From positions 1 through 64,000 of the forward strand of contig DASZVA010000012.1 in assembly GCA_035547395.1 (NCBI GenBank): a stretch of DNA of 64,000 bases. The letters are read 5' to 3'. Each line of letters starts with the position of its first letter. Within the stretch, counting starts at the first letter, position 1. The notes beneath the pieces are model-generated. The model was not told where the DNA came from. It made no database searches and was given only the letters and a program-made list of their open reading frames with translations. A program made the position numbers and the translations under genes. Positions 31,432 through 39,603 of the stretch are shown piece after piece. Source of the stretch: CALREJ01 sp035547395. GTDB lineage: Bacteria > Patescibacteriota > Gracilibacteria > Peribacterales > Peribacteraceae.

Positions 31432-32397
31432 TTACTTCAAAAACTCCATTGGCGACAGAATCTTCTTCCCTGCTCCGAGGAATGTTCCCACGTATGAGAG
31501 CGCCGGCATCAGACAAATTTCGAGAAGCACGATCCACGGGAACACCGTGAGCATCAGCGGCTGCATCTCGTTGGCAAATGCATTGAACGGAGCCTGATTT
31601 GCCAGTGCCGGAATGAAGAACGGCAATGACATCGCGAACGCAATGATGATGACGGTCGCAATCAGCGTCGAAAAGATGAGCAGCAATGCCATCTCCGTCA
31701 TGATCGGAAGCAGGACGGAGAGCACCGGTGCACCCAGCATGGATTCGAGAAACAGCTCCTTGCCGCGCTCGCGCACGGACCGGCTCACGAGTTCCAGGAT
31801 CAGGAAGAGCAGCACCGCGAACGCGACGAAGAGGAAGAGGAACGTCACGGAACGGATCGCGGCGGATACCTGCAGGAGCGTCTGGATCTGCTGCTCCTGG
31901 CTGTTTGTCTCGGACAGGAACGACGGACTGATCACCGATTTCCACTGCGGATCTTCCAGGAACTGGCGAAAGCTGTCATAGGTCGCAAGCGACGTCAGCG
32001 TCACGGCAAACGTATCCGGAAACGGGTTTTCGATTTTGTACTGGTCGAGGAAGGAGACGAGCGCGGGGTCCGATTTGCGTTCCTGTTCATAGGCCTGCTC
32101 CTTGGTGATGTACTGCACCGATGAGACATCCGGCTGGCCATGCACGGCCGCGAAGAAGTTTTGAATGTCCGCGGAACTGGCCGTCGGCAACACTTCGATG
32201 CGCAATCCCGCCCGGGAGGAAAGAATCGACCCGACCGCGTAGATCGCAAGCACGCTCATGATGAGCATCTGCACGAGCACCAATACGGACGTCAGCAGCG
32301 TGAGCGTCGTCGCCCAATTGCCTTCGCGCTTCAGAAGCAGAAATCCCTTTCGGAATCCGCGGCGCAGCGCGACCGATGATTGAACGGAGGACTTCAT
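31432..32397 (-). CDS. ftsX: Cell division protein FtsX
   Basis: About 321 aa from the ATG at 32397. One TM segment after a basic N-terminus (TLTLLTSVLVLVQMLIMSVLAIYA), an extracytoplasmic domain (FFAAVHGQPDVSSVQYITKEQAYEQ to FPDTFAVTL), then three C-terminal TM helices typical of the FtsX/MacB permease core (SVTFLFLFVAFAVLLFLIL, VRERGKELFLESMLGA). With FtsE it controls peptidoglycan hydrolases at division. ftsE is not adjacent; a TPR gene is upstream instead. TATAAT ends 6 nt before the ATG, a near-consensus leaderless promoter. Confidence 0.9.
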   Translation of the reverse strand: MKSSVQSSVALRRGFRKGFLLLKREGNWATTLTLLTSVLVLVQMLIMSVLAIYAVGSILSSRAGLRIEVLPTASSADIQNFFAAVHGQPDVSSVQYITKEQAYEQERKSDPALVSFLDQYKIENPFPDTFAVTLTSLATYDSFRQFLEDPQWKSVISPSFLSETNSQEQQIQTLLQVSAAIRSVTFLFLFVAFAVLLFLILELVSRSVRERGKELFLESMLGAPVLSVLLPIMTEMALLLIFSTLIATVIIIAFAMSLPFFIPALANQAPFNAFANEMQPLMLTVFPWIVLLEICLMPALSYVGTFLGAGKKILSPMEFLK

Positions 32398-32446
32398 GAC
32401 GAAATTATACGACAGGATTGATGGATGTCGTTTATGGATCGTCATT

Positions 32447-32530
32447 TTAGTTTGTAGTTTTTAGTTTGTAGTTTTTAGTAATAAAGAAACTCTTCCATCA
32501 TTTTTCATTCTGCATTTTACATTTTACATT
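32447..32530. repeat. Word repeats TAGTTTGTAGTTTT and CATTTTACATTTTAC
   Basis: Tandem tagtttgtagttttt words upstream of ftsX and cattttacattttacattc words next to the TPR gene fill this gap. The two halves are different words. Confidence 0.55.
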
Positions 32531-32534
32531 CTCC

Positions 32535-33143
32535 TCACACTTTCTTCATCTCCTTCATCTGCCGCTCGATGCGCTCGATGGCCGCCACGCATTCGCGCGC
32601 CCGCTGATTGGAGGGTTCCAGATCCAGCGCACGCAAAAAGAGCGCTTTCGCTTTGGAAAAATTCCGGAGCTCCAGATACGCGACGCCCAGATCGCAGAGC
32701 GTGAGCGTGTTGTCGCTGTCGAGGTTGAGCGCGCGCTCGAGCGTGACAACGCCCTGCGGACGCTGGCCGCCCTGAAAGAGAGCCCAGCCAAGACAGCGGA
32801 GAATTTCCGGATTGTTCGCCTTCAACTTATTGGCCTCACGCAGACGCGTACCCGCCTCGTCCCATTTGGACCGCTGCGAATCGAGGAATCCCAGAATGTA
32901 GTGGCCCGTGTAACTGGACGGATCCAGATCGACCGACTGCCGGGCCGCCGCCTCCGCACGGTCGAAGCGCTCCAGGCTCAGCTCGTTGTCCGCAATCTCT
33001 TCGAGCGCGGACACATTCGTCGGATCCTCGAGCACCAGCTGCTCCAGAATCGCAATCGCCTCCTCGTGCCGTCCGGTCAATTTCAACTGTTCGGCTTTTT
33101 CGAGCCGTTCCAGAATATCCGGCGGAAGTTGGGGGTCGGTCAT
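32535..33143 (-). CDS. TPR repeat protein
   Basis: 202 aa. About five TPR units (for example AEQLKLTGRHEEAIAILEQLVLEDP, GHYILGFLDSQRSKWDEAGTRLREA, LGVAYLELRNFSKAKALFLRALDLEP). Neither signal peptide nor TM, so it is a cytoplasmic protein-protein interaction scaffold of unknown partner. TAGAAT ends 8 nt before the ATG. It lies between ftsX and the small membrane protein on the same strand. Confidence 0.85.
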   Translation of the reverse strand: MTDPQLPPDILERLEKAEQLKLTGRHEEAIAILEQLVLEDPTNVSALEEIADNELSLERFDRAEAAARQSVDLDPSSYTGHYILGFLDSQRSKWDEAGTRLREANKLKANNPEILRCLGWALFQGGQRPQGVVTLERALNLDSDNTLTLCDLGVAYLELRNFSKAKALFLRALDLEPSNQRARECVAAIERIERQMKEMKKV

Positions 33144-33200
33144 AGTTCAGCATTCTAGAAAGAAGAACGGGAAACGCAAAGACTCTCCCTTTCTTTTTTC

Positions 33201-33542
33201 TCAACCCAGGAAAAACGACACGGTTCGCAAAATCGCGTACGCGCCGAGCACCACGCCCATGCCGATCAATGATCCGATCATCAGATCTTTTCCCTTTTGC
33301 TTATAATCCTCTTTGGCGCCCGATAACACGATCATAAAGGCCCCGACCAGAAACATGGCCCCCGCGATGATCACGACGGAACCGGCTAAAAACGTGATAA
33401 TGCGGGTGATTATCTGCCAAATCGACAGCTGCGTCCCGATGTCCACGTTCAACGTCCGCTGGGCAAAGACCGGAACCGGACATACCGCCAACAGAACGGG
33501 AATCCAGCGCAGAAGCCGATACTGGCGAAACAAGGCCGTCAC
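33201..33542 (-). CDS. Small membrane protein, TrbC/VirB2 pilin-like architecture
   Basis: About 113 aa from the GTG at 33542, with signal peptide (LLRWIPVLLAVCPVPVFA) and two TM helices (FLAGSVVIIAGAMFLVGAFMIVLSG, MIGSLIGMGVVLGAYAILRTV) separated by a short basic loop (AKEDYKQKGKD). Cleaved signal plus two helices with an intervening cytoplasmic basic loop is the architecture of VirB2/TrbC pilins, common in CPR genomes, but there are no other T4SS genes here. An ATG at 33635 overlaps the divergent PBP promoter and is less likely. Confidence 0.65.
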   Translation of the reverse strand: MTALFRQYRLLRWIPVLLAVCPVPVFAQRTLNVDIGTQLSIWQIITRIITFLAGSVVIIAGAMFLVGAFMIVLSGAKEDYKQKGKDLMIGSLIGMGVVLGAYAILRTVSFFLG

Positions 33543-33613
33543 GGAACGCAGCCTACAATACCGGCCTTCCCGTGTTGCGCCAACCGAGACGATGAGAATA
33601 GACTGCATGCTCC

Positions 33614-36600
33614 ATGGATTTTCAGGATCCGCCACACGGTCAGAACGGTTTTCAGTCGCGCTCTTTGAACGGCCAGGAGCATGCGCCGTCCGCTGACAGG
33701 AAACAGTTCAGCGTTCCGCGTCCGCCGGTGCGTCCGTCCGCTACGCCCCGCATGCGATCGCGGCGCTCGCGCGTCCCCGCCGCAGAACGGTGGCAGCGCT
33801 TTCGCGCATGGATGCACGCACGCGGCCGCAAGCGATTGATACGCGACGGCGTCATTGCAATCGTCGTCATCGGCTTCGTTTATTTTGGATACCTCTGGAT
33901 CACGCTTCCCAACATCAATGATCCCCGCAATCTGACCGCGGCGCAGAGCTCTGTGATTCTCGATCGCAACGGTACGGAACTCTATCGCCTCTATAACGAA
34001 CAAGACCGCGTGAATACGCCGGACGCCGATATCCCGGACGACCTCAAGCACGCATTGGTCGCCATTGAGGATTCACGCTACTACGACCGCGGTTGCATCG
34101 ATTGGCGCGCCATCGGCCGCGCGGTGTTCCGCCTGGGTCAGGGCGGAGGCGCATCGACGCTCACCAGACAGCTCGCGCGCAATGCGCTCGATCTGGAACA
34201 CGAAAACATTCTCAACCGCAAAATTCAGGAAATGATCCTCGGCTGCCAGCTCGAGAGCAAGTACAGCAAGGACCAGCTGATCGACATGTATTTGAACTGG
34301 ATCCCGTTTGGAAAGAACGCGTACGGCGTCGGGCTCGCGGCCAAGACGTACTTCAACAAAGACGTGAAGGATCTGACGCTGCCGGAAGATGCCATTTTGG
34401 CGTCGCTGCCGCAGGCACCGAGCTACTTCGATCCGTACGGCAATCATGTCCACACGCGCGTCGATCCCCAGACGCTGAAAAAAATCAACGACGGACAGAT
34501 TACGTCCGCGGATCAGGTGGGAGACATCCACTTCGCGATCGGCCTGATCGGCGCCAAGATCGGCTCGGGCTCAAGCGCCATCTACATGGGCGGCCGCACC
34601 GATCAGGTGCTCAAGAACATGCAGGACCTCGGCTACATCACCGACAGCCAGCGCACGCAGGCGCTGTCTGAGCTGCAGACGATGACGTTTGCCCCCCAGA
34701 ATCAAAACATCCGCGCGCCGTACTTCGTGCTGTGGATCAAAAATCAGGTGCAGCAGATGCTGGGCGAAAGCGCCGATTCGGATATTCTCGATCAGGGCGG
34801 ACTCACGATTCAGACGACGCTCGACTGGAATATGCAGCAGGCCGCGGAGCAGGCCATCAACGCCAAAAAGGACGACATTGCCCGCCTTTATAACGCGCAT
34901 AACATCGCGCTGCTCTCGGTTCAGGCGGGCACCAATCAGATTCTCGCCTACGTCGGCAACACCGGCTACAACGATACGGCAAGCGGCAGCAAGATCGACA
35001 TGGTGCAGGTGCCGCGCCAGCCGGGATCGAGTTTCAAACCGTTCGTCTACGGCGACGCGTTCCAGAAAGGCTACAGCCCGTCGACCGTTCTGTACGACGT
35101 GCCGATCAAAATCGGAACCGATCAGCCGCAGGATGATGACGGAAAATTCTGGGGCATGACGACGATCCGCAAGGCGCTCGCGGGATCCCGCAACATCCCG
35201 GCCGCACAGGCGTTCTTCCTTGCCGGCGGCGAAGACGACGTACTGAACTACGCGTCGCGCATGGGCGTCACCGCGCCGAGCGATCAGAAAAATGAAATCA
35301 ACAGCAAACGAACGGGTACGGGTTCGTTCGACTACGGCTGGCCGCTTGCGATCGGGGCCGCCGAAGTGCCGCTCTATCAAATGGTCGACGGCTACGCGAC
35401 GTACGCCAACGGCGGCATCCAGAAACCGCTCGTCGCGATCACGCAGATCAAGGACCGCCACGGCAACATCCTCTATCAGGCTCCCGATAATCCGGGGGTG
35501 CGCGCGATTGATGCCCGCATCGCCTATCTCGTCACGTCCGTCTTGAGCGATGTACAGGCGCGGCCCAACGCGTACTGGCAGAATGTCTTGAGCGTTCCCG
35601 GTTTCCAGGCGGCCGCAAAGACCGGCACCAGCGACAAGTGTCTGTCGCGGGACGCCACCGGCAATTGCACCAACCGAAAACCGCTGGATCTGTGGACAAT
35701 GGGCTACACACCCGACATCGTGACGGGCATCTGGGTCGGCAACGCCGATTCATCGCCGCTCGGGTCCAAAGGCGAATCTCTCACGTCCGCGTCGCCGATC
35801 TGGAAAGACTACATGATGCATGCGGAAAAAATCCTGAAGAATGCGAAGACCGGTTTCGACGTGCCGCCGGGCATCGTGCAGCCACAGATCTCGACCCTCA
35901 GCGGCCAGCTCCCGACCGCGTGCACGCCGATCAATGATCGCACGTCCGATTACTTCCTGCAGGAAGACGCACCGACACAGCAGGACCCGGCATGCGTACA
36001 GCTCAACGTCGACAAGGTCACGGGCTTGCTCGCATCGGATCAATGCCCTGCGTCGGCTGCCGAACAGCGCAGCTTCTTCCAGCCGCAGAGCGTACTCGCC
36101 GATCGTTTCCCCGACTGGCAGAACGCGACGATCACGTGGGCGCAGGATCAGATGAAGGGCTACGATCCGGTCACCAACACCCTGGCATCGGGTTCGCTGC
36201 TGCCGCTGCCGCTCGCGCCGACGCAGCCGTGTTCCACGGCCAACTCCCCTGGCCGCAACATCAAGCCGTCCGTCACGCTCACCTTCCCGACAAACGGCGG
36301 CGCCGTTCCCTATCCCGCGTTCAAGCCGACCTACACGTATTCGTCGGGATCGCCGCTGCGCGAGGTGGACATCAGTATCGACGGCAAACAGGTGGGCACC
36401 TCCACTACCGCTCCGTTCGACGTCGTCGCGCACGTGCCGCGCTCGATACAGGAAAGCGGCACACACACCGTGACGATCACCATCACCGACCAGTACTACA
36501 ATACGGCGACGGATCAATCGACCGTCACCTTCGGCGGCGCGACAGCCGGACCGAGCGTGCAGTTTACGCAGCCAAGCTCTCCTGTGACGCTCAAATCGGG

Positions 36601-36820
36601 TGACACACTGACGATGAGTGCAGACGCATCCGCTCAGGCAGGCATCAAGTACGTCGAGTTTTATTTGAATGGACAACTCCTCACGACCAAACCGAAAGAG
36701 CCCTACAGTTTGAGTTACAAAGTCACGCTGCCGCCGGGCACCTACACGCTCAAAGCCGTCGCGACCGACTTTTCGAACAAGACGTCGGAGGATGACATCG
36801 AAGTGACGGTGACGCAGTGA
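33614..36820 (+). CDS. Class A penicillin-binding protein (PBP1A-like) with Ig-like tail
   Basis: 1,068 aa. A disordered Arg-rich cytoplasmic N-terminus (about 85 residues), one TM (GVIAIVVIGFVYFGYLWI), a GT51 glycosyltransferase domain (AIEDSRYYDRG with catalytic Glu, GGASTLTRQLARN, YLNWIPFGKNAYGV), then a transpeptidase domain with SSFK (QPGSSFKPF), SRN (AGSRNIPAAQ) and KTGT (AAKTGTSDKC). The last 180 residues hold two bacterial Ig-like domains (VDISIDGKQVGTST; VEFYLNGQLLTTKPKEPYSL). It polymerises and cross-links peptidoglycan. TAGACT ends 9 nt before the ATG, with TTGCGC 18 nt upstream. Confidence 0.93.
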   Translation: MDFQDPPHGQNGFQSRSLNGQEHAPSADRKQFSVPRPPVRPSATPRMRSRRSRVPAAERWQRFRAWMHARGRKRLIRDGVIAIVVIGFVYFGYLWITLPNINDPRNLTAAQSSVILDRNGTELYRLYNEQDRVNTPDADIPDDLKHALVAIEDSRYYDRGCIDWRAIGRAVFRLGQGGGASTLTRQLARNALDLEHENILNRKIQEMILGCQLESKYSKDQLIDMYLNWIPFGKNAYGVGLAAKTYFNKDVKDLTLPEDAILASLPQAPSYFDPYGNHVHTRVDPQTLKKINDGQITSADQVGDIHFAIGLIGAKIGSGSSAIYMGGRTDQVLKNMQDLGYITDSQRTQALSELQTMTFAPQNQNIRAPYFVLWIKNQVQQMLGESADSDILDQGGLTIQTTLDWNMQQAAEQAINAKKDDIARLYNAHNIALLSVQAGTNQILAYVGNTGYNDTASGSKIDMVQVPRQPGSSFKPFVYGDAFQKGYSPSTVLYDVPIKIGTDQPQDDDGKFWGMTTIRKALAGSRNIPAAQAFFLAGGEDDVLNYASRMGVTAPSDQKNEINSKRTGTGSFDYGWPLAIGAAEVPLYQMVDGYATYANGGIQKPLVAITQIKDRHGNILYQAPDNPGVRAIDARIAYLVTSVLSDVQARPNAYWQNVLSVPGFQAAAKTGTSDKCLSRDATGNCTNRKPLDLWTMGYTPDIVTGIWVGNADSSPLGSKGESLTSASPIWKDYMMHAEKILKNAKTGFDVPPGIVQPQISTLSGQLPTACTPINDRTSDYFLQEDAPTQQDPACVQLNVDKVTGLLASDQCPASAAEQRSFFQPQSVLADRFPDWQNATITWAQDQMKGYDPVTNTLASGSLLPLPLAPTQPCSTANSPGRNIKPSVTLTFPTNGGAVPYPAFKPTYTYSSGSPLREVDISIDGKQVGTSTTAPFDVVAHVPRSIQESGTHTVTITITDQYYNTATDQSTVTFGGATAGPSVQFTQPSSPVTLKSGDTLTMSADASAQAGIKYVEFYLNGQLLTTKPKEPYSLSYKVTLPPGTYTLKAVATDFSNKTSEDDIEVTVTQ

Positions 36821-36951
36821 TGCCTCATTTTACTGTGTGTCAAGCCGAGTGTTTTTGCGCAATAAAAATTATTTCCTTACGCAAAAATGTACCGAGGCAT
36901 ACGAAGAAACGCCGACAAAGAAATGGGAATACACAACTGACAATTCAATCC

Positions 36952-37010
36952 GAAGGAGTACAATGGACGGTTGCGAGATCCGCTCCTTCACAGGAAAGGA
37001 GGTTCCGATG
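36952..37010 (+). promoter_or_regulatory. Two Shine-Dalgarno/start pairs with a shared anti-SD segment
   Basis: SD1 GAAGGAG (36952-36958) precedes ATG 36963; SD2 AAAGGAGG (36995-37002) precedes ATG 37008 in the same frame. CTCCTTC at 36983-36989 can pair with SD1 (7 bp) or, as CTCCTT, with SD2 (6 bp), but not both, so the two starts could be mutually exclusive. Confidence 0.5.
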
Positions 37011-37334
37011 GATCGGTATGAAAAGGATCAATACAGACGTCGTCTCATTCGCCGCCTTCAACGCAAACGAAAGGAGGAAGAAGAACGAAGGAGAGCGTAT
37101 TACGGCACATGGAAGGATCGATGGAAACGACGGGGTGCGTACGTGTTCGATTCCATCGAGGGAAACGCGCATGACGCGTGGGACCACTTCACGGCTGCGG
37201 TCGCGGGGAATCTGCTGCGGATCTGTTACGGAATCTTGATGCTGGTTATTTTCTTCTACATTGCATTATCACTGATTCATAACGTCAAAAGCACATGGCT
37301 AGAAGAGCCGCAGCAGCAATCATCAAAGCGATAA
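36963..37334 (+). CDS. Small basic membrane-anchored protein, unknown
   Basis: 123 aa from ATG 36963 or 108 aa from ATG 37008, both with good SD sequences. A very basic coiled N-terminus (YRRRLIRRLQRKRKEEEERRR) precedes one TM helix (about residues 87-108, LLRICYGILMLVIFFYIALSLI) and a short polar tail. The basic region is probably cytoplasmic and could bind nucleic acid or acidic lipid. No family recognised. Bounded by a terminator at 37353; SD use sets it apart from most genes nearby. Confidence 0.65.
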   Translation: MDGCEIRSFTGKEVPMDRYEKDQYRRRLIRRLQRKRKEEEERRRAYYGTWKDRWKRRGAYVFDSIEGNAHDAWDHFTAAVAGNLLRICYGILMLVIFFYIALSLIHNVKSTWLEEPQQQSSKR

Positions 37335-37352
37335 ATTTTGAGGGATCTCGCC

Positions 37353-37381
37353 GCCCCGTTCAGGACGAACGGGGCTTTTTA
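37353..37381 (+). terminator. Intrinsic terminator between convergent genes
   Basis: GCCCCGTTC-AGGAC-GAACGGGGC followed by TTTTT. Confidence 0.88.
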
Positions 37382-38140
37382 TAATTGTGACGCAACCTCC
37401 GCACTGATGTCCGCATTCGTGTGCACCTCGGACACATCATCATCCGATTCGACGGCTTCGATTGCTGCAAGCAATTTCTGCGCTGTTTCGACATCACCGA
37501 TCGCCGCCTTCTGCGTCGGCACGTATTTGAGTCCCGCGGATTCGATGATGAATCCCTTCTGCTTGAGGAGGTCGCGCACCTTCGTCCAGTCCGCCGCGTT
37601 CGTCGTGACGGCCAGCATGTCGTCATCGGTCTCGATGTCCTGCGCACCTGCATCGATCAATCCCAACTCAACATCATCCGACAATTTTCCATTTTCCATT
37701 TTCAATTTTTCATTGCGCGCTGAAACGATGCCAGCGCGCTGAAACATCCAGAGCACTGATCCGCTCTCCGCGAAGTTCGCGCCGTTTTTGCTCAGGATCG
37801 TGCGGATATTTCCGAGCGTGCGGTTCTTGTTATCCGTGAGACATTCGATGATCATCGCGGTGTTGCCCGGACCGTACGCCGCGTAGACGATTTCCTCCAT
37901 GCGATCGCCTTTGAGCTCGCCGCTCCCCTTCTTGATCGCGCGTTCGATGTTGGCGTTGGGCACGCTGTCCGCCTTCGCGTTATCAATCGCAGTGCGCAGA
38001 CTCGGATTCATATCCGGATCGCCGCCGCGCTGCGCCGCGATTTCAATCAGCTTCGCGTGGCGCGTGAAGATCTTCCCGCGCTTGGCGTCGGCCGCCGTTT
38101 TCTTCACCCTGATGTTGTGCCATTTTGAGTGTCCCGACAT
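37379..38140 (-). CDS. yebC: YebC/PmpR family protein (TACO1-like)
   Basis: 253 aa. MSGHSKWHNIRVKKTAADAK is the family signature, followed by KLIEIAAQRGGDPDMNPSLR, PNANIERAIKKGSGE and YAAYGPGNTAMIIECLTDN. Proteins of this family act as transcription regulators or as translation factors relieving stalling on proline stretches. A stretch of about 11 residues (ARNEKLKMENGKL) after MFQRAGIVS is encoded by the ATTTTCAATTTTC-type word repeat and appears inserted. A ghost of the gene's first eight codons lies upstream at 38225-38248. Confidence 0.94.
   Translation of the reverse strand: MSGHSKWHNIRVKKTAADAKRGKIFTRHAKLIEIAAQRGGDPDMNPSLRTAIDNAKADSVPNANIERAIKKGSGELKGDRMEEIVYAAYGPGNTAMIIECLTDNKNRTLGNIRTILSKNGANFAESGSVLWMFQRAGIVSARNEKLKMENGKLSDDVELGLIDAGAQDIETDDDMLAVTTNAADWTKVRDLLKQKGFIIESAGLKYVPTQKAAIGDVETAQKLLAAIEAVESDDDVSEVHTNADISAEVASQL
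37681..37715. repeat. In-frame word-repeat insertion in yebC
   Basis: Repeated acaattttccattttccatt words of the same family as the intergenic repeats at 18112 and 56890, read in frame as NEKLKMENGKL. Confidence 0.7.
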
Positions 38141-38177
38141 ATGCTTGTAATGAAAGAATGATAGTCAGATGTTGCCT

Positions 38178-38221
38178 GTCCGGCGTAGTTCCGGCGGAGC
38201 GTCAGCGGAGCCGAACGAAGA
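38178..38221. repeat. Palindromic spacer between yebC and its ghost start
   Basis: GTCCGGCGTAGTTCCGGCGG with the following GTCAGCGGAGCCGAACGAAG forms imperfect opposed arms typical of dispersed 'CGGCGGAGC' elements. Confidence 0.55.
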
Positions 38222-38224
38222 CGG

Positions 38225-38248
38225 ATGCCATTTGGAATGTCCGGACAT
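38225..38248 (-). pseudogene. Ghost yebC start (MSGHSKWH)
   Basis: Eight codons identical in protein to the yebC N-terminus but with four synonymous third-position changes (tcc/tcg, cat/cac, tcc/tca, cat/cac). It runs directly into the palindromic spacer. Upstream on the same strand is a TAGAAT box, as if the original gene began here. Confidence 0.75.
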
Positions 38249-38317
38249 ACGATGAGTGGAACAAGTATGGAGATGAATTCTAGCGCAAAACTGCTCCTTC
38301 GCGCTCGAATTATAGAG

Positions 38318-38352
38318 AAAAAAGCCCCTGGCCGGCAAAGGCCGGCAGGGGC
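38318..38352 (-). terminator. Intrinsic terminator after the small lipoprotein gene
   Basis: On the minus strand GCCCCTGCCGGCC-TTT-GCCGGCCAGGGGC followed by TTTTTT. Confidence 0.9.
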
Positions 38353-38358
38353 AACGGT

Positions 38359-38568
38359 TCACAACGGTTCGAAGGGCCGCGTTTGCGGCGGCGGATGGGC
38401 GACGGGGTGCGCTGTCGGTTCCGCAATGCCGTACGGCAGTCTGATGCCACCGGCTTTGCAGGGCCCCTCCACGGGGCATGTGCCCGTATCGATCACGCCC
38501 GTCAGATTGGGCCTCCCACTACACCCAGCCAACGTCACTGCGAACAAAAGTACTGTGAGATATTTCAC
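38359..38568 (-). CDS. Small proline-rich lipoprotein, unknown
   Basis: 69 aa. MKYLTVLLFAVTLAGC is a lipoprotein signal with lipobox LAGC, so the mature protein is about 54 residues anchored at Cys16. The mature part has a Cys pair (TCPVEGPC) and a Pro/His-rich C-terminus. It lies 9 bp downstream of the coiled-coil membrane protein and shares its terminator, so the two form an operon; LspA (55132) would process it. Confidence 0.75.
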   Translation of the reverse strand: MKYLTVLLFAVTLAGCSGRPNLTGVIDTGTCPVEGPCKAGGIRLPYGIAEPTAHPVAHPPPQTRPFEPL

Positions 38569-38577
38569 GTCATTTTC

Positions 38578-39108
38578 CTAAAAATTGGATTTCGGACCGG
38601 GCGCCCATAGGCTGGGACGATTGAGCTCTCGCCTTTCGATCTCGTCGATCTTCTGCTCTAACTCAGACATTCTTTGCAAAATCTGCTGCACTTCATCCGC
38701 TTGTCGATGCGCTGCTTCGCGGTTTTGCCGTCCATATGCCTGCAGCACCTGCATTTGTATCGACAGAAGACGCTGCTGCCGAGAGATCTCCTCAAATTGC
38801 CCGTTGTTCTGCTCGAGGAGCTGATGGCATTTTCGTATCTCCCGAAGCATCATCATCATCTCCAAAAACAGTCGCAGCATCTCCGCTTTTTCTTCGGCCG
38901 ACAGCTGAGCGTTCCGGTCGTCGACATGCGGTGAAATTTTCTCCTGATATGTATGGGAGAGTTCCGCACGTGGCGCGATCTCAGCTCCCCATCGCGGCGG
39001 CACCTGATCCGACGACACGATGATCTGCTTCTTTCCCCGGTCGCCGAAAAGCAGCACGCCCAGAATTAACGCAACCGCCAACATACCGATGACTTTCGCA
39101 GCCTTCAT
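38578..39108 (-). CDS. Membrane-anchored coiled-coil protein, unknown
   Basis: 176 aa. N-terminal TM (KVIGMLAVALILGVLLFG), then a short linker and a long coiled coil from about residue 60 to 160 (SAEEKAEMLRLFLEMMMMLR to ILQRMSELEQKIDEIERRE). It starts with a good SD (GGAGG, 8 nt) and a separate promoter, unlike the leaderless majority. First gene of a two-gene operon with the small lipoprotein, suggesting an envelope-spanning pair. Confidence 0.75.
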   Translation of the reverse strand: MKAAKVIGMLAVALILGVLLFGDRGKKQIIVSSDQVPPRWGAEIAPRAELSHTYQEKISPHVDDRNAQLSAEEKAEMLRLFLEMMMMLREIRKCHQLLEQNNGQFEEISRQQRLLSIQMQVLQAYGRQNREAAHRQADEVQQILQRMSELEQKIDEIERRELNRPSLWAPGPKSNF

Positions 39109-39171
39109 GATTCAGCCTCCGTTCCCGTGATGTGAACCGAAGTAACTGCAGACCGATGCCTGCAACTTGTG

Positions 39172-39210
39172 TTAATGTATAATATTTGTCAATTTCTGTC
39201 AACAAGTCAG
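39172..39210 (-). promoter_or_regulatory. Promoter for the coiled-coil/lipoprotein operon
   Basis: On the minus strand two overlapping TTGACA boxes are followed by TATACATT; TTGACA with 15-17 nt to TATACA/TACATT. The leader is about 65 nt and carries an SD. Confidence 0.6.
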
Positions 39211-39228
39211 AAACGGCTTATGGATATG

Positions 39229-39252
39229 AAAAAGGCGCCCATTGGCGCCTTT
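39229..39252 (-). terminator. Intrinsic terminator after rpsR
   Basis: AAAGGCGCC-AATG-GGCGCCTTT on the minus strand with a run of Ts. Confidence 0.85.
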
Positions 39253-39273
39253 GGACTGCATATGTGAGAGTGA

Positions 39274-39516
39274 TTATTTTCGGTAGGCCAACATTGCCAT
39301 AAAGCGGGCGCGCTCCACTGCGTTCTTGAGCATCTTCTGGTGCTTGAGGCAGACGCCGGTGTAGTAGCGCTTGCGGATGTTGCCGAAGTAATCGATGAAC
39401 GGCTTCATCGTCGGATAGTCCTTGTAGTCGATGTACTGAGCGGCGTGCTCGCAGAAGGGACACTTCTTGAGGCGCGGATCGGATCGGTTCTGTGATTGGC
39501 GATTGGGGCGGGGCAT
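39274..39516 (-). CDS. rpsR: 30S ribosomal protein bS18
   Basis: 80 aa. KKCPFCEHAAQYIDYKDYPTMKPFIDYFGNIRKRYYTGVCLKHQ matches bS18 (normally KxCxFCxxxxxxIDYKDxxxLxxFIxxxGKIxPRRxTGxCxxHQR), including the CxxC and later CxxH metal-binding-like residues. It pairs with bS6 on the platform of the 30S subunit; rpsF is directly upstream. The usual ssb gene between the two is absent. Confidence 0.95.
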   Translation of the reverse strand: MPRPNRQSQNRSDPRLKKCPFCEHAAQYIDYKDYPTMKPFIDYFGNIRKRYYTGVCLKHQKMLKNAVERARFMAMLAYRK

Positions 39517-39518
39517 GG

Positions 39519-39603
39519 TTGGGAAGGTTAATGGTTAATGGTTACTGGTTATTCGTTTGGTGGAAAACTGAAACTAAAAACTAATAACTATAAACTAAAA
39601 ACT
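39519..39603. repeat. Word repeats between rpsF and rpsR
   Basis: ggttaatggttaatggttactggttattcg words and actaaaaactaataactataaac words; roughly opposed (gttactggttatt / aataactataaac). Confidence 0.6.

Noticed and set aside
33201..33542. Type IV secretion locus from the VirB2-like protein
   Set aside because: No VirB4, VirB6 or other T4SS components nearby; only the topology matches.
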